Part shown: piece after piece, positions 12,960 through 25,812 of the stretch
How the letters are laid out: every line of letters starts with the position of its first letter
How positions within the stretch are numbered: position 1 is the first letter of the stretch
Origin: Anthoceros angustus
Lineage: Eukaryota > Streptophyta > Anthocerotopsida > Anthocerotales > Anthocerotaceae
Assembly: GCA_010909165.1 (NCBI GenBank)
Contig: MU008173.1
Span: 186,001-250,000 of the forward strand
Length of the DNA stretch: 64,000 nt
Reading direction: 5' to 3'
Position numbers and translations under genes: made by a program
The notes under the pieces: model-generated
Told to the model about the DNA's origin: nothing
Seen by the model: only the letters and a program-made list of their open reading frames with translations
The model's database searches: none

Positions 12960-13930
12960 ATCGCCATTTGGAGTGTTCGGGAGGAAGGGAGGAGGGTGAC
13001 TCATCCACAATGAGGTCCCCAGTTAGAGGCCGAGGCGGCGCGGAAGGGAGATCGGGCCGGCCGGGGAGGACAACCAAGTTGAGCCACCTGTCTGCGAGGT
13101 GCGAGGTCGCCTCGAGCAATTGCTGGGGTTGAGGCTTGCGTTCTTTGCCATGACCACCTCTACTGACATCACCATTGCTTGAAACGCCCACCTAGGAGCT
13201 CGGAAGCCGGATGCGGACGGCCTCCAGGTATGATTGCATGTTTGGAAAGTTTAGGGTGCGATTGGGTGAGGTGGTGATCGTCAAGTGCAAGGCCTCTTAC
13301 GCCCAAGGTGGGAGGCACCTCTATTAGAGGTTAAATTTGCAAGGGGGTGAATATACACATTGGGGGTTGAGTGCCTTTTATCCTCCGAAGAGGGTTCCAC
13401 ATGGGTGTAAAACATGTGTATACGGGGATTCCCATCAAATGTAGCACCAAAACATGGTATCCCACCATTGGTTGTATTGTGTTGCCGATTGTCAGACGCA
13501 TGTGAAGGGTTTCGACATTCCAGAACTTTACCCTTTCCCTTATAATCGGACCCATGTGGTCGACCGTTCATGCCGGTGTTCTGCAGGTTCTTCCTCCCTT
13601 TCAAGTAGGGTTCTAAGTGAGAACATCGAAGTAAGCTCTTTAGATGTGGTCTTAAACAGTCAATGCACGCGTTTCCAGAGTAGTGTGGGGAGAGGACGTC
13701 GGCCGGCCGGCGCCCTCTCCCCACAGTCTTAGGTGCGACCCCGAAGGACACAGTGCACGGCTCCTGTTCTCGCTTCCCACGCACTATTTCGTGAATGCCT
13801 CCCTGATTACGGGTCTTTTGCCGACAAAGGTTGGGTTAGATATGTTTGGAAGTGGAATGAGCATCACATGGGCCGGCCCGTGACGCTTAATTGACGGCCA
13901 TTAGCCATACCGCACAAACCGCAGAAGGTC
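12960..13930. other. unassigned sequence with GC-rich palindrome
   Basis: No gene is recognised. A 167-codon minus-strand frame (13,784-13,281) has no domain I know. At 13,682-13,729 TGTGGGGAGAG and CTCTCCCCACA form an 11-bp perfect stem enclosing a GC-rich, itself self-complementary loop (CGGCCGGCCGGCG). Confidence 0.5.
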
Positions 13931-15900
13931 ATGCAACGTCCCCTTTCCCTATATAGCCATTGTAGTATAACCAAGAATGGCGGGAAGTGTGAAAGTGTTG
14001 GAAAGGAACTGTGGAACGCCAAATTTTGGGTCCACGGTTAGAAGAGGGGCGGATGCCTCTTAGTTTTGTTCATATTAGTTAGGTTTTATTTTTCTTTTTC
14101 TTTTTCTCACCAATGTAATCGACGGAAGACAACAAGAGTGAGTTGAGAAGCGGACAGATTTGCCCCGACCGGACGGATGTAAAGGAGGAAAACGGATTCA
14201 AACGGGTCCAACTCGAAAGGACGGAGGTCCGGACAGAGGTCCGGAAAGCTGAGAGGGGAGGAGGTTCGAAGGGCCGAACCGCCAAAGGAGGGTTGGTGCG
14301 GGCCTAGTGGCGGGCGGCGCCAGTCACGCCCCCGCCTGGGGCCGACGAACATGGGAGTAAGGTTCTTACTCCACCGGAAGACGCGCGAGAGAGGCTCCTC
14401 GCGAGTTGTGGCCGCGCCACGGTGGAGAAGCGCGGCACGAGACAGGCGAGAGGAGGAAGAGGCGCAAAGACTAAGGAGGGAGCGATGCAAGCATATATAG
14501 AGAAATCATCCTTGGCGCCGGAGGAGGAAATCGGCCGTCCTTGGCCTTCTGAGGGTTTGACAAGGAAGACGGACCGCGGCGGGTTAGGGTCATGCAGCGT
14601 CCTTTCCCTATATAGCCATTGTAGTATAACCAAGAATGGCGGAAGTGTGAAAGTGTTGGAAAGGAAGCGTGGGCAGCAAATTTTGGGTCCACGGTTAGAA
14701 GAGGCGGATGCCTCTTAGTTTTATTCATATTAGTTAGGTTTTATTTTTCTTTTTCTTTTTCTCACCAATGTAATCGACGGAAGACAACAAGAGTGAGTTG
14801 AGAAGCGGACAGATTTGCCCCGACCGGACGGATGTAAAGGAGGAAAACGGATTCAAACGGGTCCAACTCGAAAGGACGGAGGTCCGGACAGAGGTCCGGA
14901 AAGCTGAGAGGGGAGGGAGGTTCGAAGGGCCGAACCGCCAAAGGAGGGTTGGTGCGGGCCTAGTGGCGGGCGGCGCCAGTCACGCCCCCGCCTGGGGCCG
15001 ACGAACATGGGAGTAAGGTTCTTACTCCACCGGAAGACGCGCGAGAGAGGCTCCTCGCGAGTTGTGGCCGCGCCCTCTCCCTAAGAAGGTGAAGAAGGCG
15101 GAGGAGGAAGAGGCGGAGGAGGAAGAGGCGCAAAGACTAAGGAGGGAGCGCATGCAAGCATATATAGAGAAATCATCCTTGGCGCCGGAGGAGGAAATCG
15201 GCCGTCCTTGGCCTTCTGAGGGTTTGACAAGGAAGACGGACCGCGGCGGGTTAGGGTCATGCAGCGTCCTTTCCCTATATAGCCATTGTAGTATAACCAA
15301 GAATGGCGGAAGTGTGAAAGTGTTGGAAAGGAAGCGTGGGCAGCAAATTTTGGGTCCACGGTTAGAAGAGGCGGATGCCTCTTAGTTTTATTCATATTAG
15401 TTAGGTTTTATTTTTCTTTTTCTTTTTCTTTTTCTCACCAGAATGGAAGACAGCAAGGGTAGCATGGAAGCGGGCGGGGCGGTTTGATCCCATGGACGGA
15501 AAGGAGGAAAACGGCAGGTCCAGCAGTGGAAAGGACGGAGGTCCGGACGGAGGTCCGGAAAGTTCTGTGAGAGGGGAGGTTCGCGAAGGGCCGAACTGCC
15601 AAGGAGGGTTGGTGCGGGCCTAGTGGCGGCGGCGCGGAGTCACCGTTCGGTCGAACGGACATGCGGGAGTAAGGTTCTTACTCCAGTGGAAGCCGAGAGG
15701 CTCCTCGCGAGTTGTGGGCCGCCGAGTGGAGGCAGGCGCGAGCAGTCAGCGAGAGGAGGAAGAGGCGCGGCACCAAGGAGGGCGCATGCAAGCATATAGA
15801 AATCATCCTTGGCGCTCGGAGGAGAAATCATCCTTGGCCGGAGGGTTTGGACGGGGAAGAGCGGACCGGGTTAGGGCTGCGGCGTGCGGGGTGACCCTTT
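13925..15900 (+). repeat. tandem array of ~665-bp units (three copies)
   Basis: Copies start at about 13,930, 14,593 and 15,259, marked by GTCCTTTCCCTATATAGCC. The first two units are almost identical over their whole length; the third is diverged and indel-rich after 15,460. Each unit has a TATA-like CTATATAGCC, a pyrimidine block (TTTATTTTTCTTTTTC), a GGTCCGGACAGAGGTCCGG inverted element, and a 3' part that in the second copy encodes PLPKKVKKAEEE. The same peptide is coded at 17,030-17,070. The units could be tandem LTRs or a satellite derived from the neighbouring gag-like element. Confidence 0.8.
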
Positions 15901-18515
15901 GCATGTCTGCTGATTTTTCTTCCTTGGGCTTTGGCAATTGTGACAATGGAAAATTTCTTCCTTGGCCTTCGTGGTTGAGGAATTCTAACGTCTGAAGGGA
16001 AAAGGTCCTTGGCCTTGGACAGGGAAATTTTCGTCCTTGGCCTTTGGGTGTGGAAAATCCTCCTCACCCTATATATGTGGGCAGAGGAGTGTTTAGCTCA
16101 TTTGAGTTGGTCGAGGATCAAGGACGGAGGCGGAGGGAGAAACAGAGGACACTGGAGAACACTTAGAAGAATTTGAGGGGAGAGCATAGCAGGAGGATTT
16201 TTGGAAGAAGACTCGGGCGTAAGTGGAAGATGAAGACGCGCAAGCCCGGAGGAGTGCGCAAGGCGTCCAGCAGAGGCGGAGCTGTCAAGGAGAAGAAGAA
16301 AGAAAAGTGTGAAGGAGAAGCCGAGAAGGATCCGCCGAGAAGGAGGGGCCGGATTTTGTGAGCCGCAAGTCTCCTCCGAGACTTATGGGATTTTCGCTGG
16401 GTCAAAAAATGTGCAGCCCAAAGGTTTACGATAGGCATTGGGCCTATTCTAATGTGGAATTGGTTGAGTCTTGCTACGATCGACGGAGGGAGAAACAGAG
16501 GACTGACGGAGAGGAACGTGCGGAGATCCGAAGGGATGGGTATCCAAACATTCGAAAGGTGTATGGGAGGCCGAAACCGAGAGTGATGGGGTGGCTCCGA
16601 GAGGAATGAAGATGGAAGAGAGCAGTGGTGGTCGACCTTCCCGAGGAAGCTCAAGATGCTCATCGGAGGGATAGACGCCAAGGAAGGAGAAGAAGAGCTG
16701 GAGGATGATAAGATTGCGACCTCAAGTGGAAGCTTTTACAAGGATAGTTTTGGGCTGACTGTCACGAACCACCTACTTGAAGGCATTCTTTCATTTCATG
16801 TGGAAGCGCAAGGAGCTCACCGACTGGGGACAACCATGTCAAGGCCTATGAGCATCACCGAGACAAGTCACGAGGCCAAACATTGTGGACAATGAGGGGG
16901 CGAGGCACAGCCATTTGAGTACTTACCTTGTGCAGTTGTGGGGGGCACATGGGTTACTGACGGAAGAAGAGCTGGAGGAGTCTTACCAGCCGTTTGAAGT
17001 GGTCCCTCTGAGGGACGGTACAGGGGTCCCTCTCCCTAAGAAGGTGAAGAAGGCAGAGGAGGAACCCAAGGTGGAGCAAGGGAGTGCTTCACCTCAGGTG
17101 GTGATTCTGGATGATGAGACCACCCCTCCCGACGCCAAGGAAGGAGAGGTGGCCCTGTGGGGAGACAAGGGCACAAGAGGAAGAGGTGGCGGTGCCACCA
17201 TGTGTCTGAGGCAACCCCATGGAGTGGTGGTGGATGTAACCCACCCTGTGAGATGACCGAAATGGAGTTCCACCCAACATCGGCGGTCGGAGTGGAGAGA
17301 CTCACCAAGAGAAAGGCAGAGTCGACTGTGAGGGGAATGAGAAGACAAAGGCTTTGAAGGATGTCACCATCTCCGCCTAATTGACACTCCATTAGTGAAG
17401 CAGCCTTACGGAGGTGGAGGAGTTGGAGGTGAGAGGCGCCGTCAGACAAGCAAGTACCCTACTCGGTGGGGAGAAGGATAGCAAGGCTATCAAGGAGATG
17501 GCGTTGGCAAAGGCGCCTAGTTGACTGGAGAGGAGGTTGGGGCTCAAAGAAGATTGAAGAACAAAGGCCGAGACAAGAAAGTAGGGAGCGAATGAAGGAA
17601 GTGGCTACCCTCAATCGTAAGATTGAGGAGACCGCCCGATGTGGGAAGGAGCAGTACTCACTCTTCAGCCGAGAAGAAAGAGAATAGGGACGATCAAGAC
17701 TGCCCGGGAGGCCGAGGCCAAGCCAAGAATGAAGAATCGAGGCCAAGCTCAAGGAGCTGGAGGAGGACAGCCACATGGAGCAAGGAGCGTGAGGAGCTCC
17801 TAAAGCAAGCAACGGAGGTGACCAACGGAAGGAAGAGGTAGCCCACCGAGGAAAATGATGCATCGCATGTCGGTCGTCAGAAGCAACGCCCAGCCGACTA
17901 TGCATGGCGCAAGGGATACCGGAGGCATGGAAGAGAGATGCCGAGAATGTCACTCTGCGCCTGCTTGAGTGAGGTGACGCTGAGAGGATGCTATGGTAAG
18001 ATAGCCTCGGAGAGTGGCCGAGGAATTTGATGAGATTTGTTTGAAGGGCCGTGAGATGCAGTCCACTTACATGCTAGGGTCAACAAGTTTGCCAAGGAGA
18101 TGCCTTGTTGACAAGGAAGTTGTTGGGTCCCCACGATGACGAGGAGATTTTGGAAGAATTGCACCCCGCCTCGAGATTGGACTTGAGAGTGAAATGGATG
18201 CGAAGGCTCAATGTGGGAGGAGCCAATGGAAGAGGAAGAGATTTCCAGCCGTAGAGTTGGTGGGGTGTCTGGCAGATGTGAGTTGCACCAACACCCAACC
18301 GCCTGGAGGTAATTGGCAGCAAGACAGATGGCTATAGAGGCCGGTGCCTCTACAAGAGCGCCTGCAAGAGGGGTGGCGCCCACCGCCTCAACAACAAGAT
18401 CGCCGAGACAGTGTGGAGGTTCTGTCATGACGAGTGAAGAGATCCTGACAGGGACACCCCAAGCCAAGAGGAGGAAGATGGTGGTTGGGCCAACACCCAA
18501 GAAGAAGTAGGCGAT
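15900..18515 (+). mobile_element. decayed retroelement, gag-like purine-rich region
   Basis: Purine-rich plus-strand sequence with many short, interrupted frames rich in Glu, Lys and Arg. The clearest (16,885-17,256) includes a lobe with PLPKKVKKAEEEPK followed by SPQVVILDDE. Another stretch near 18,040-18,500 encodes a LKGREMQSTYMLG-like segment and ends in a basic tail (KPKRRKMVV-like). I find no protease, reverse transcriptase or integrase. Position next to an LTR-like tandem array suggests a non-autonomous, gag-only LTR element. The identification is inference from composition and context. Confidence 0.4.
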
Positions 18516-19049
18516 AGTTGGTAGGGAGTGAATGGGTCATTAAGACCCCTAGGGGTTAGTGGGATTGTTAGGAGGTAGGTTAAGAACCTTTTAAGAGGCC
18601 ACCTACTTAAAACCGTAAGCAACCCCACCTACCCCACCGACTTAATTAATGCTAGGGTTTGGGGAGCTCCTATAAGAGGGGAGGAGCTCCCATAATAAAA
18701 TGTCATGCCTTGCTCTCGACTGTGTGCTTGTCTTGCTACACAAGCGTGCGTCACCGTGTGAGGGTGCATGGTGTCCGTAGGGTCTTGAGGTGCGGTGACT
18801 GTGGTGAGGGCGGGGCCCAAACCTTTCTTCTGGAGGTAGCAGTGGGTAGCGTTCGAGCGGTGAGGCGGCATTGTGGTGCGTGACGGCATGGCTGTGACCG
18901 GGGAAGACCCCTAGCAAAATCCAAAGACGCGGACGCCACTTGGCCAAATGTCGGCCTAGGTCCGTGAGGGCAATGCCCTATGATCGAGGCGATTCTTTGG
19001 GGAGGCCGGGAGGCTGTGAGGGCGCCTGTAATGAGAAGTTAGCTAGGAA

Positions 19050-19091
19050 GAGTGGAAGAGGTAGATTAGAGAAGAGAGGAGAAGAGAGGAG

Positions 19092-19131
<40 letters not shown>

Positions 19132-19275
19132 GAGAGCGAGAGAGTGAGAGCGAGAGAGGACGAGAGAGGAGCTAGAGAGGATAGGGAGCAAGAGAGGAGA
19201 AGGAAGGAGCAAGAGAGAAAGAGAAAAGACAAAAGAGAAGAGAGGAGGAAGAAACCTAGAAAGAGAGGGAAGGTG
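19050..19275 (+). repeat. (GA)-rich low-complexity tract
   Basis: A 220-bp purine tract made of GAGA and GAGAAA units. It yields a long Arg/Glu-rich open frame on the plus strand and a Ser/Leu-rich frame on the minus strand; both are composition artefacts, not genes. Confidence 0.9.
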
Positions 19276-20036
19276 AAATTTCAAGGGCGTGGATAAGAGC
19301 TTGAGGCGGCCCCAAATTTGTCATGAGAAGGGTCTTAGGGAGTGTAGGAGCTGCTGGTGGGAGGATTGCCCATCAGACGGTGATTTGGGTCCCAAGGTCG
19401 TGCAGATTAGGCGGTGCCTCTGGCGTAGTCGCCCGGGAGTCATCGCGAGGGTAGTGTGACTTCAGGGTGGGTCACCGGTGGCGCCGTAGAGGGGCGCTTA
19501 GTCACCGGGCGCCTGTGACGGGAGTCAGAGTCGAGAGGTCGGTCGGGGAGGCGCACCCTCCATTCGAAGTGGAAGGGCTCCCCACTCCTTCGTGGAACGA
19601 AACCCACCGACGAACCGACAGTGGGATAAGTGTGGCCGCTACAGGGCTGAGGGTTCCGGGGGTCCCGGGAACCTACCACCACAGGAACGCCGGTGCCGTG
19701 AAAGCAACATAAAAGCCTGTATCTATATGCACAAAATAGAAAAACTCTGGAAGGTGTGCCACACGAGGAACTATAAAAAAAAAACCATTCAGACCCACGC
19801 AGACTACATAGGAATAGTTTCCCTCCAAACCAACACGTTTTGTATTCACTCTACGCTTTTGCAAAAGTATATTCTCTACCTATTACAGAAGCCCGTTTGT
19901 GTCGTCACATCCGTCCTACTCATCCACTCCAGTTACACCCACTTGGAGCGGAAGCCGAATTCCTGCTTTCTATTCGTCTCTTTCCTGCCCAATGCACTCG
20001 GCGGCAGGTTCTATAAATCCTCGCAATTCATTTAAC

Positions 20037-20546
20037 TTATTCCTGATAGCTTTTTTTTTCCACGGCATACAGATGTTTCCGTGACGTGAGGTTAAATCCG
20101 TAGTAAAGTATTACAGTTTCGTTTACATATAGCTCCTGCATATTTTTGGGATATAACCTCTTCGGCCCTTTCTTACTCGCGTCCATGACCGGTTGGTGAT
20201 TATGCCCTCGTACTATATACTCTTCCACATAACGCCCTTCAAACGCATCTGTATGCTCGGTTCTATACCAATGGACGAGGAAGTGAGGACGTGGGGCAAT
20301 CGACTTTGCCACCGACTTGCACTAAATTCATCAAGCTAACTTTCGTTCTCAAAACAAACAAAAAAAACTTGATGAGTTAGGGTTTGTTAACCGCTGAAAC
20401 TCATTGCTCAGACGAACGTTGGCGATCTGCATCGGGAGCGAGCCGTGAGGGCGTGGTCGGAGCAGATCTATACATCTCCATGTCGGGTCCGGACCGCCCA
20501 CCGTCACCTCCATCGCTTGGATCAGTAACTCGTAAGGCATAGACAT
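20037..20546 (-). pseudogene. unrecognised coding-like sequence cut off next to copia element
   Basis: Two minus-strand frames follow each other: 20,546-20,349 (MSMPYELLIQAMEVTVGGPD...) and 20,312-20,037 (...RPHFLVHWYRTEHTDAFEGR then RLYPKNMQELYVNETVILYY). The composition is protein-like with few rare residues and no low complexity. A short intron between them (acceptor near TTTAG at about 20,322) is possible but the phase does not fit cleanly. I do not recognise a domain. It may be the 3' end of a host gene broken by the copia element that starts near 20,600. Confidence 0.3.
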
Positions 20547-20659
20547 ACATCAGAATAATAATTGCTGGGCAGAAACATGACAGCCATCAACTAACTCTGG
20601 TCATAACCATGAGCATGTGATAGTCTTTTCATGTCCACAACAGCAATTGATAGCCTCAC

Positions 20660-23600
20660 ATGCTAGTCAACAGTTATCCAACAAGCAGTGTCATCAGCTG
20701 TAGTAACCATGTCCGAAGCAGTCCACATCCGACATCAACCTCTTCAGGTGTTAGCTTTACCTCAGACCTGAAGGAGAAGGACCGATTCAACGGGACTAAA
20801 TACCCCGTGTGGAAGGTCCGCATGAAATCAACTCTGGTGGCCAGAGGGGTATGGAAGGTGGTAGATGGGACTCTCTTGAAGCCAGATCCGATTGCTAATC
20901 CACCAGCATTTAGAAAATAGAAAATGGGATCAGTTGAATTCAATTGCAGTTGCCTTACTAATTGGGGGTTTAGATGAGGTTCTCGTACCTGATGTGGAGT
21001 ACCATACTGGGAAGGGTATCTGGGACCAACTTGCAGCAACCTATGGCGTCTGAATATGCATACTGCAATACGCATGGAGTTTCTGACCTTCGCTACGAGA
21101 GGGGATGGTCGCTCCTCACGTTCTGAGGTTTCGCAATCAGCGAGCCCTAAGCCTTTGGTTCCAAGATGGATGAAGTTGAGGCAGCAGCCCAACTACTCAC
21201 ATCATTGCCTCCGTCTTTTCAGACCTTCATTAGCAGCTTCAATGGTCCTATACGCCAACCCCAAGTCGCTGGTGCCGCCCCCTCGTGAATTGAGATGTTA
21301 TAGGAGCCTCAAGAAGAACAAGGGCGTCTGAATTCCTCAGGGGGACACAGGTCAAAGGGGGATAAGGTTATGAGTGCTAGATTCAGAACACAGCTTGGGT
21401 TAGGAAGAGCACCTGGAGGTCGTTTAGACTCCAACTCTGGTTCTTCCGCCATACCCAAGCGAGCAACGCAATTGGTGTGGGCTTGACACCGGGCTCGTGA
21501 TTGCCGGAAAAGAAGGCGGTGAGCCGAAGGTCCGACCACACAACCAGCCCATGTCGTTGTTAAGGAAAAGGAGAAAGCTCGAAAGGGACCGTGAAGATCC
21601 TTACCGTTTGTCTCACAAGCTCGTTGCGATCTTTGATTCGTACCTTGATTCGAGGCTACCACTCACATCGCAATGATAAAAGCCTGCTTTTCTAACCCGA
21701 ACTGTGTCATATGAAAGACAAGGTTTTGTTAGGAGATGAACGGAGTGACACAAGCCTACAAGTTGAGGGTTCCGGAACCTGTACCTTCCTACTCGACGAC
21801 GGGTTGACCTTCGCTGTACATGATGTCCTCTTTGTACCAGACATGGCCAAGAACCTTCTCTCGTTGAGCAAGCTGATGCAAACTCGTGTTTATGGGATGC
21901 GAGTCGATAGTGAGAGCTGCTGCTTCTACAAGATAGACCATCCTACGGAGTGCTCATTCCAGGGTGTTCTGGAACACGATCGTGGTGACTGTCAGGTGTT
22001 CGCCACCTTGCTATTCCAGTCGGTTTCCCTAACTCAAAGCGCTAGCATCCTTGTGGCATGCACGTTTAGGCCATGCCAACAGGCACAAGCTAATAGATAT
22101 GTCCAAACAGTCGTGCCATAGGGAGCCACTCCCACCTTGTTTTAAGGATCTACTGCCCGCGAGTCTTGCATCCTAGCTAAGGTAGGGGAGCTCCCATTTC
22201 CAAAGCACGCCCATAGAGCAACCGCTTGGAGTTAGTCCATGCCGACTCTGAAAAATTAATGAGCCCTCTGGGGTGCTCAATATTATTTAACTATCACAAA
22301 TGACTTCAGGAGATACTCCTGGACCTATCCGATGCATCTTAAGAGTGATACCCTTGATTTCTTCCGGGAATGGTTACGGGTGCAGGCACTGGCCTCCTCA
22401 AGATGCTTCGCACAGACAACGAGACGGAGTTTGTCAACCATGCCTTTGATGATTTTCTCCGGGGAGCATGGCATCTGGGCCATGATTGTCCTCACACCCA
22501 GAATGTAATGGGGTTCGAGGTAAATGACCTCGCTTATGACACGTAGTATGCTTTTGTGGGCTGGCTTACCACAGAATTTTGGGCGGTTGTGGCGTACATA
22601 TATCTTGAGCAGTGCTTACAAGCTGTGCCAAACCCCTTCAAGTCTTTTGGCGCCAAGCCAAGCATCCTTCACCTTCGTGTTTTGGGTCCAGGCCTATGCT
22701 TACATTCCCAGAGAAGAGCAAGAAGCTTGACAACCGCGCAACCCTCGGTCGGGCCGGCTATAGTGACCGAGCCAAAGCTTATAAGCTTTTCGACCCTCAC
22801 ACGAGCCGTCACCCCTACGCAGGCCACTTTTGGAGCCATCCCACCACATCGCCGTCACGCCCTCTTGAGGGAGCTGCCATCCCTCCCGACGATCGATGCT
22901 ATCCATTATCCTCAAGATGATCGAGCCCTGGTGGCCCCGTTATACCCCCGCCCGCACAGTAGTTCCTGTGGTGCGTGAACCAGCCAAGCGGCCTCGCACC
23001 GAGAGGAAATTGATCAAGATAATGAACTCAATCATCAGCATGTCATTGAACAGAACGGTGATAACCTGGCCGGATATGAGGAATGTGATGCAGAGGTTAT
23101 GGAACCGTAACCCGAACGAGCTCCGGCCTCCACAAGGCATCGTCCACCACCTGACCAGTGGCGGGAACCACGATATGAGTCCTCGGTGGCGATCCCTTGG
23201 AGCCACTGTCGATACCATCGCTGCTGAGCCTCGCCTACAAGGAGGCCATAGCGGTCCGATAGGGCTCAATGGAAAGCACTGTTGAGGACGAGTACCGCCT
23301 CTCTTATCAAGAATAAGACTTGGGTGCCATCGACTGCCAGGGAGGAAACCCATATCCTGTAAGTGGGTTTTTAAACTGAAGCTCAATGCGAAAGGTGAGA
23401 TTGCCCGCTACAAGGCAGGCTCGTGGCAAGGGGCTTCACATAGGTGGAGGGCTTAGACTATCAGGAGACCTTCTCACCTGTCGTCCGCGCACAGTCGATT
23501 AGGATCCTTCTAGCACTGGCTGCTGAACTTGACCTGGATCTGGAGCAAATGGATGTGTGTACAGCTTTTCTGTATGGTGCCCTAGATGAGGAACTTTACA

Positions 23601-24745
23601 TGATGCAACCTGAAGGATACGAAGACAAGCGTCATCCAATGAAAGTTCTAAAGCTCCTCAAGTGTATCTATGGGCTCAAACAAAGTGGAAGAGTCTGGTA
23701 CATAACAATGCATTTGTACCTCCTTAGTATCAACTTCACACAGAGTGTAGCAGATTCCAACGCTTATCGCCGAGAAATGATTTCGCAGTTGGTCTTGTAT
23801 GTGGATGACGTAATCCTCGCAACCAACAACTAACCGTTATTAGCCGAGATCAAGACTATGCTTAGCACACGATTTGATATGAAGGACATCGGTGAACTCA
23901 GGTTCTGTTTGGGAATACAGATCCTGAGGGTTAGGCAAGAAGGGCTGCTAATCATACACCAGCACAAGTACATAGGAGATATCCTCTGTAAGTTCAAGAT
24001 GGATCAAGCTAGACCAGCAACAACACCCTTCGCTACAGGTGATAAGCTTACCAGTGAACAATGCCCACAGTCCGATGCAGACATGATGGAAATGAAGGAC
24101 ATCCCTTACAGGCATGCAGTAGGAAGTCTTATTTTGCCAATCGACGAGAACATCCAAGATATCTGTAATCGCTTCGCCTTGAACGACCGCAAAGCCTTGG
24201 GTGGCGGTTAAAAGGATTTTCAGGTACCTTAAGGGCACACGAACAACAGGTTTATTCTACAAAAGTTCAGGGCAAGGTAAGTTAACCTTGGAGGGTACAG
24301 ATGCCGATTATCGACTGGATACATTCCGGGAAAGCCTCCATCGTTTCATCTCCTTCCAGCGGGTGAACCGTCATGTAAGAAACAGTCGTCCATCGCTTTA
24401 TCTTCTACGGAGGCTGAGTATAAGTCACTCACGGATGCCTCTAAGGAAGCTAAATGGGAACGCAGTTTTCTCAAAGACCTCGACCAAGAGTGTAATTGCC
24501 TACATACGCCTTTGTGACAACATGTTTGCTAGCTGGTGGCTAACCCTAGGTTCCATGCACGAACAAAGCACATAGAAATCCAACATCACTATGTGAGAGA
24601 TGTAGTGGAAAGAGGGGTTGTAAAAGTTGACTATACTAGCACTGACGAGAATGTGGCTGATATCCTCACCAAAGGCCTGCCCAAGTATAAGCACTATAAA
24701 CACCTAGCAGGCCTAGGGCTGGAATTACTCTTCCTACTTTCATGA
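20660..24745 (+). mobile_element. Ty1/copia retrotransposon, inactive
   Basis: The domain order is that of copia. Gag near 20,760-20,920 (DRFNGTKYPVWKVRMKSTL...GVWKVVDG). Protease/pre-integrase part at 21,711-21,930 (VLFVPDMAKNLLSLSKLM). Integrase pieces at 22,400-22,760 (MLRTDNETEFVNHAFDDF). Reverse transcriptase at about 23,340-24,200 (GLDYQETFSPVVRAQSIRIL, then LYVDDVILATNN with the YVDD site at 23,798-23,809). RNase H from 24,201 to 24,745 (FRYLKGTRTTGLFYKSSGQG; FHARTKHIEIQHHYVRDVVE; NVADILTKGLPK). Stops and frameshifts break every domain, for example a stop right after the YVDD segment, so no polyprotein can be made. The 5' LTR is not visible. Confidence 0.9.
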
Positions 24746-24764
24746 CACGAGTTGAGTACTTATC

Positions 24765-24784
24765 TGGAAGGTGGGGGTGGGAAC
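24765..24784 (+). other. polypurine tract of the copia element
   Basis: GAAGGTGGGGGTGGGAA lies just after the RNase H frame and just before the LTR start, where second-strand priming takes place in LTR retrotransposons. Confidence 0.65.
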
Positions 24785-24798
24785 CCGAAGGTTCCCGG

Positions 24799-25670
24799 TG
24801 TTGTAGTGTTGGTGTAGGCCGACGTCTTTCACTGGCCTGCACTTAGGACTACACACCGCACTGCCGAGGAGTCACAGCCTGTAAGGAACACATAGGGATG
24901 CCTGTCTTGGATGAAGCTCACCAAGAACTAATCGCCTTGTACCGCCTGCCAGGCTCAGCCTGGTTTGTATCCTGCTCCTCTTTCGGGTAATGGCACACTC
25001 CTAGCGATGAGTAGGGTCTCCACCTATCCCCCATAGTCGCCCTCGGCCTAGCGGCAAGGATGGGCGGTGATGAGTAGCGAGCACTGTGCTCCAGCCTTCT
25101 CCGCCTCGCTGGCACGAGCCTTTGCCGTGCCGGGGTATGGTGTCCTGTGCACAGGGAGGCTGTTCACCCTGTTCACTAGTTCCTGCAACGAGGCGCAGTA
25201 CTCCCATGACTTCTTCTCTTGCGCGCCTGGTTGCTGACCATGTTTCTTTTCTCTCTTCCTCTTTTCGTGCTGCACCTCTAGCTCAGAGGGGTTGTGCCCC
25301 CGTGTCTTCACCGCAAGCAGGTAATCGAGCACTGTGGGTGCGTGCAAGAAGGAGACTGCTGGCGGTCAGAATGAGTAGGAGCGTAATGAAGAAGGCTTCC
25401 ATCATTGTGCCTTTTGTAGTCTCTTACACTGGCCTCCTGGGGCATGGGGCGGGAGTTCTCGGCCGTGAACCACGCTTATGTATTAACCTAGTAGGTGCTT
25501 TAGAGGAGTGTTGAGATAAAAGCCGACCTCTGGTTAAGTAGTCTAACTAGGGTTAGGAGAAACGTGGTTAGTTGGTCAAGTATAAAAGGGCACATACACT
25601 ATGTTATTTTTTGCTTTTCTATTATGTAAAGTCTGCTTTTGTTTTTACATCTCTGATTAGAAAACCAACA
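24799..25670 (+). repeat. 3' LTR of the copia element
   Basis: The stretch begins TGTTGTAG and ends AACCAACA, giving TGTTG...CAACA terminal inverted ends, and sits directly after the polypurine tract. A TATA box (GTATAAAAGGGC, about 25,580) precedes an AT-rich part near the 3' end, as in LTR promoters. Length would be 872 bp. No matching 5' LTR was found in the window, so the borders rest on these signals only. Confidence 0.55.
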
Positions 25671-25780
25671 ATGATCGTTACTATCACTCATGTGTGTATC
25701 AACGACATTCATGGCCCGTCTGTGCAGTCTAATTGAACACACGATGCTAGGCACATGAAACTAACACATCCTTTTTGGAT
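25665..25780. repeat. dispersed repeat shared with 30,545-30,635
   Basis: CACTCATGTGTGTATC... and GCACATGAAACTAACACATC here match CACTCATGTATGTGTG and GCACATGAAATCAACACATT at 30,560-30,625 in the same order and spacing. A short diverged repeat of unknown type. Confidence 0.5.
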
Positions 25781-25812
25781 TTCAATTGGGTAGGGGCTTG
25801 ATTAAAACAGCG

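Noticed and set aside
18940-19296. 118-codon Arg/Glu-rich open frame
   Set aside because: It is a translation of a GA-rich low-complexity tract; the minus strand is equally open with Ser/Leu repeats.
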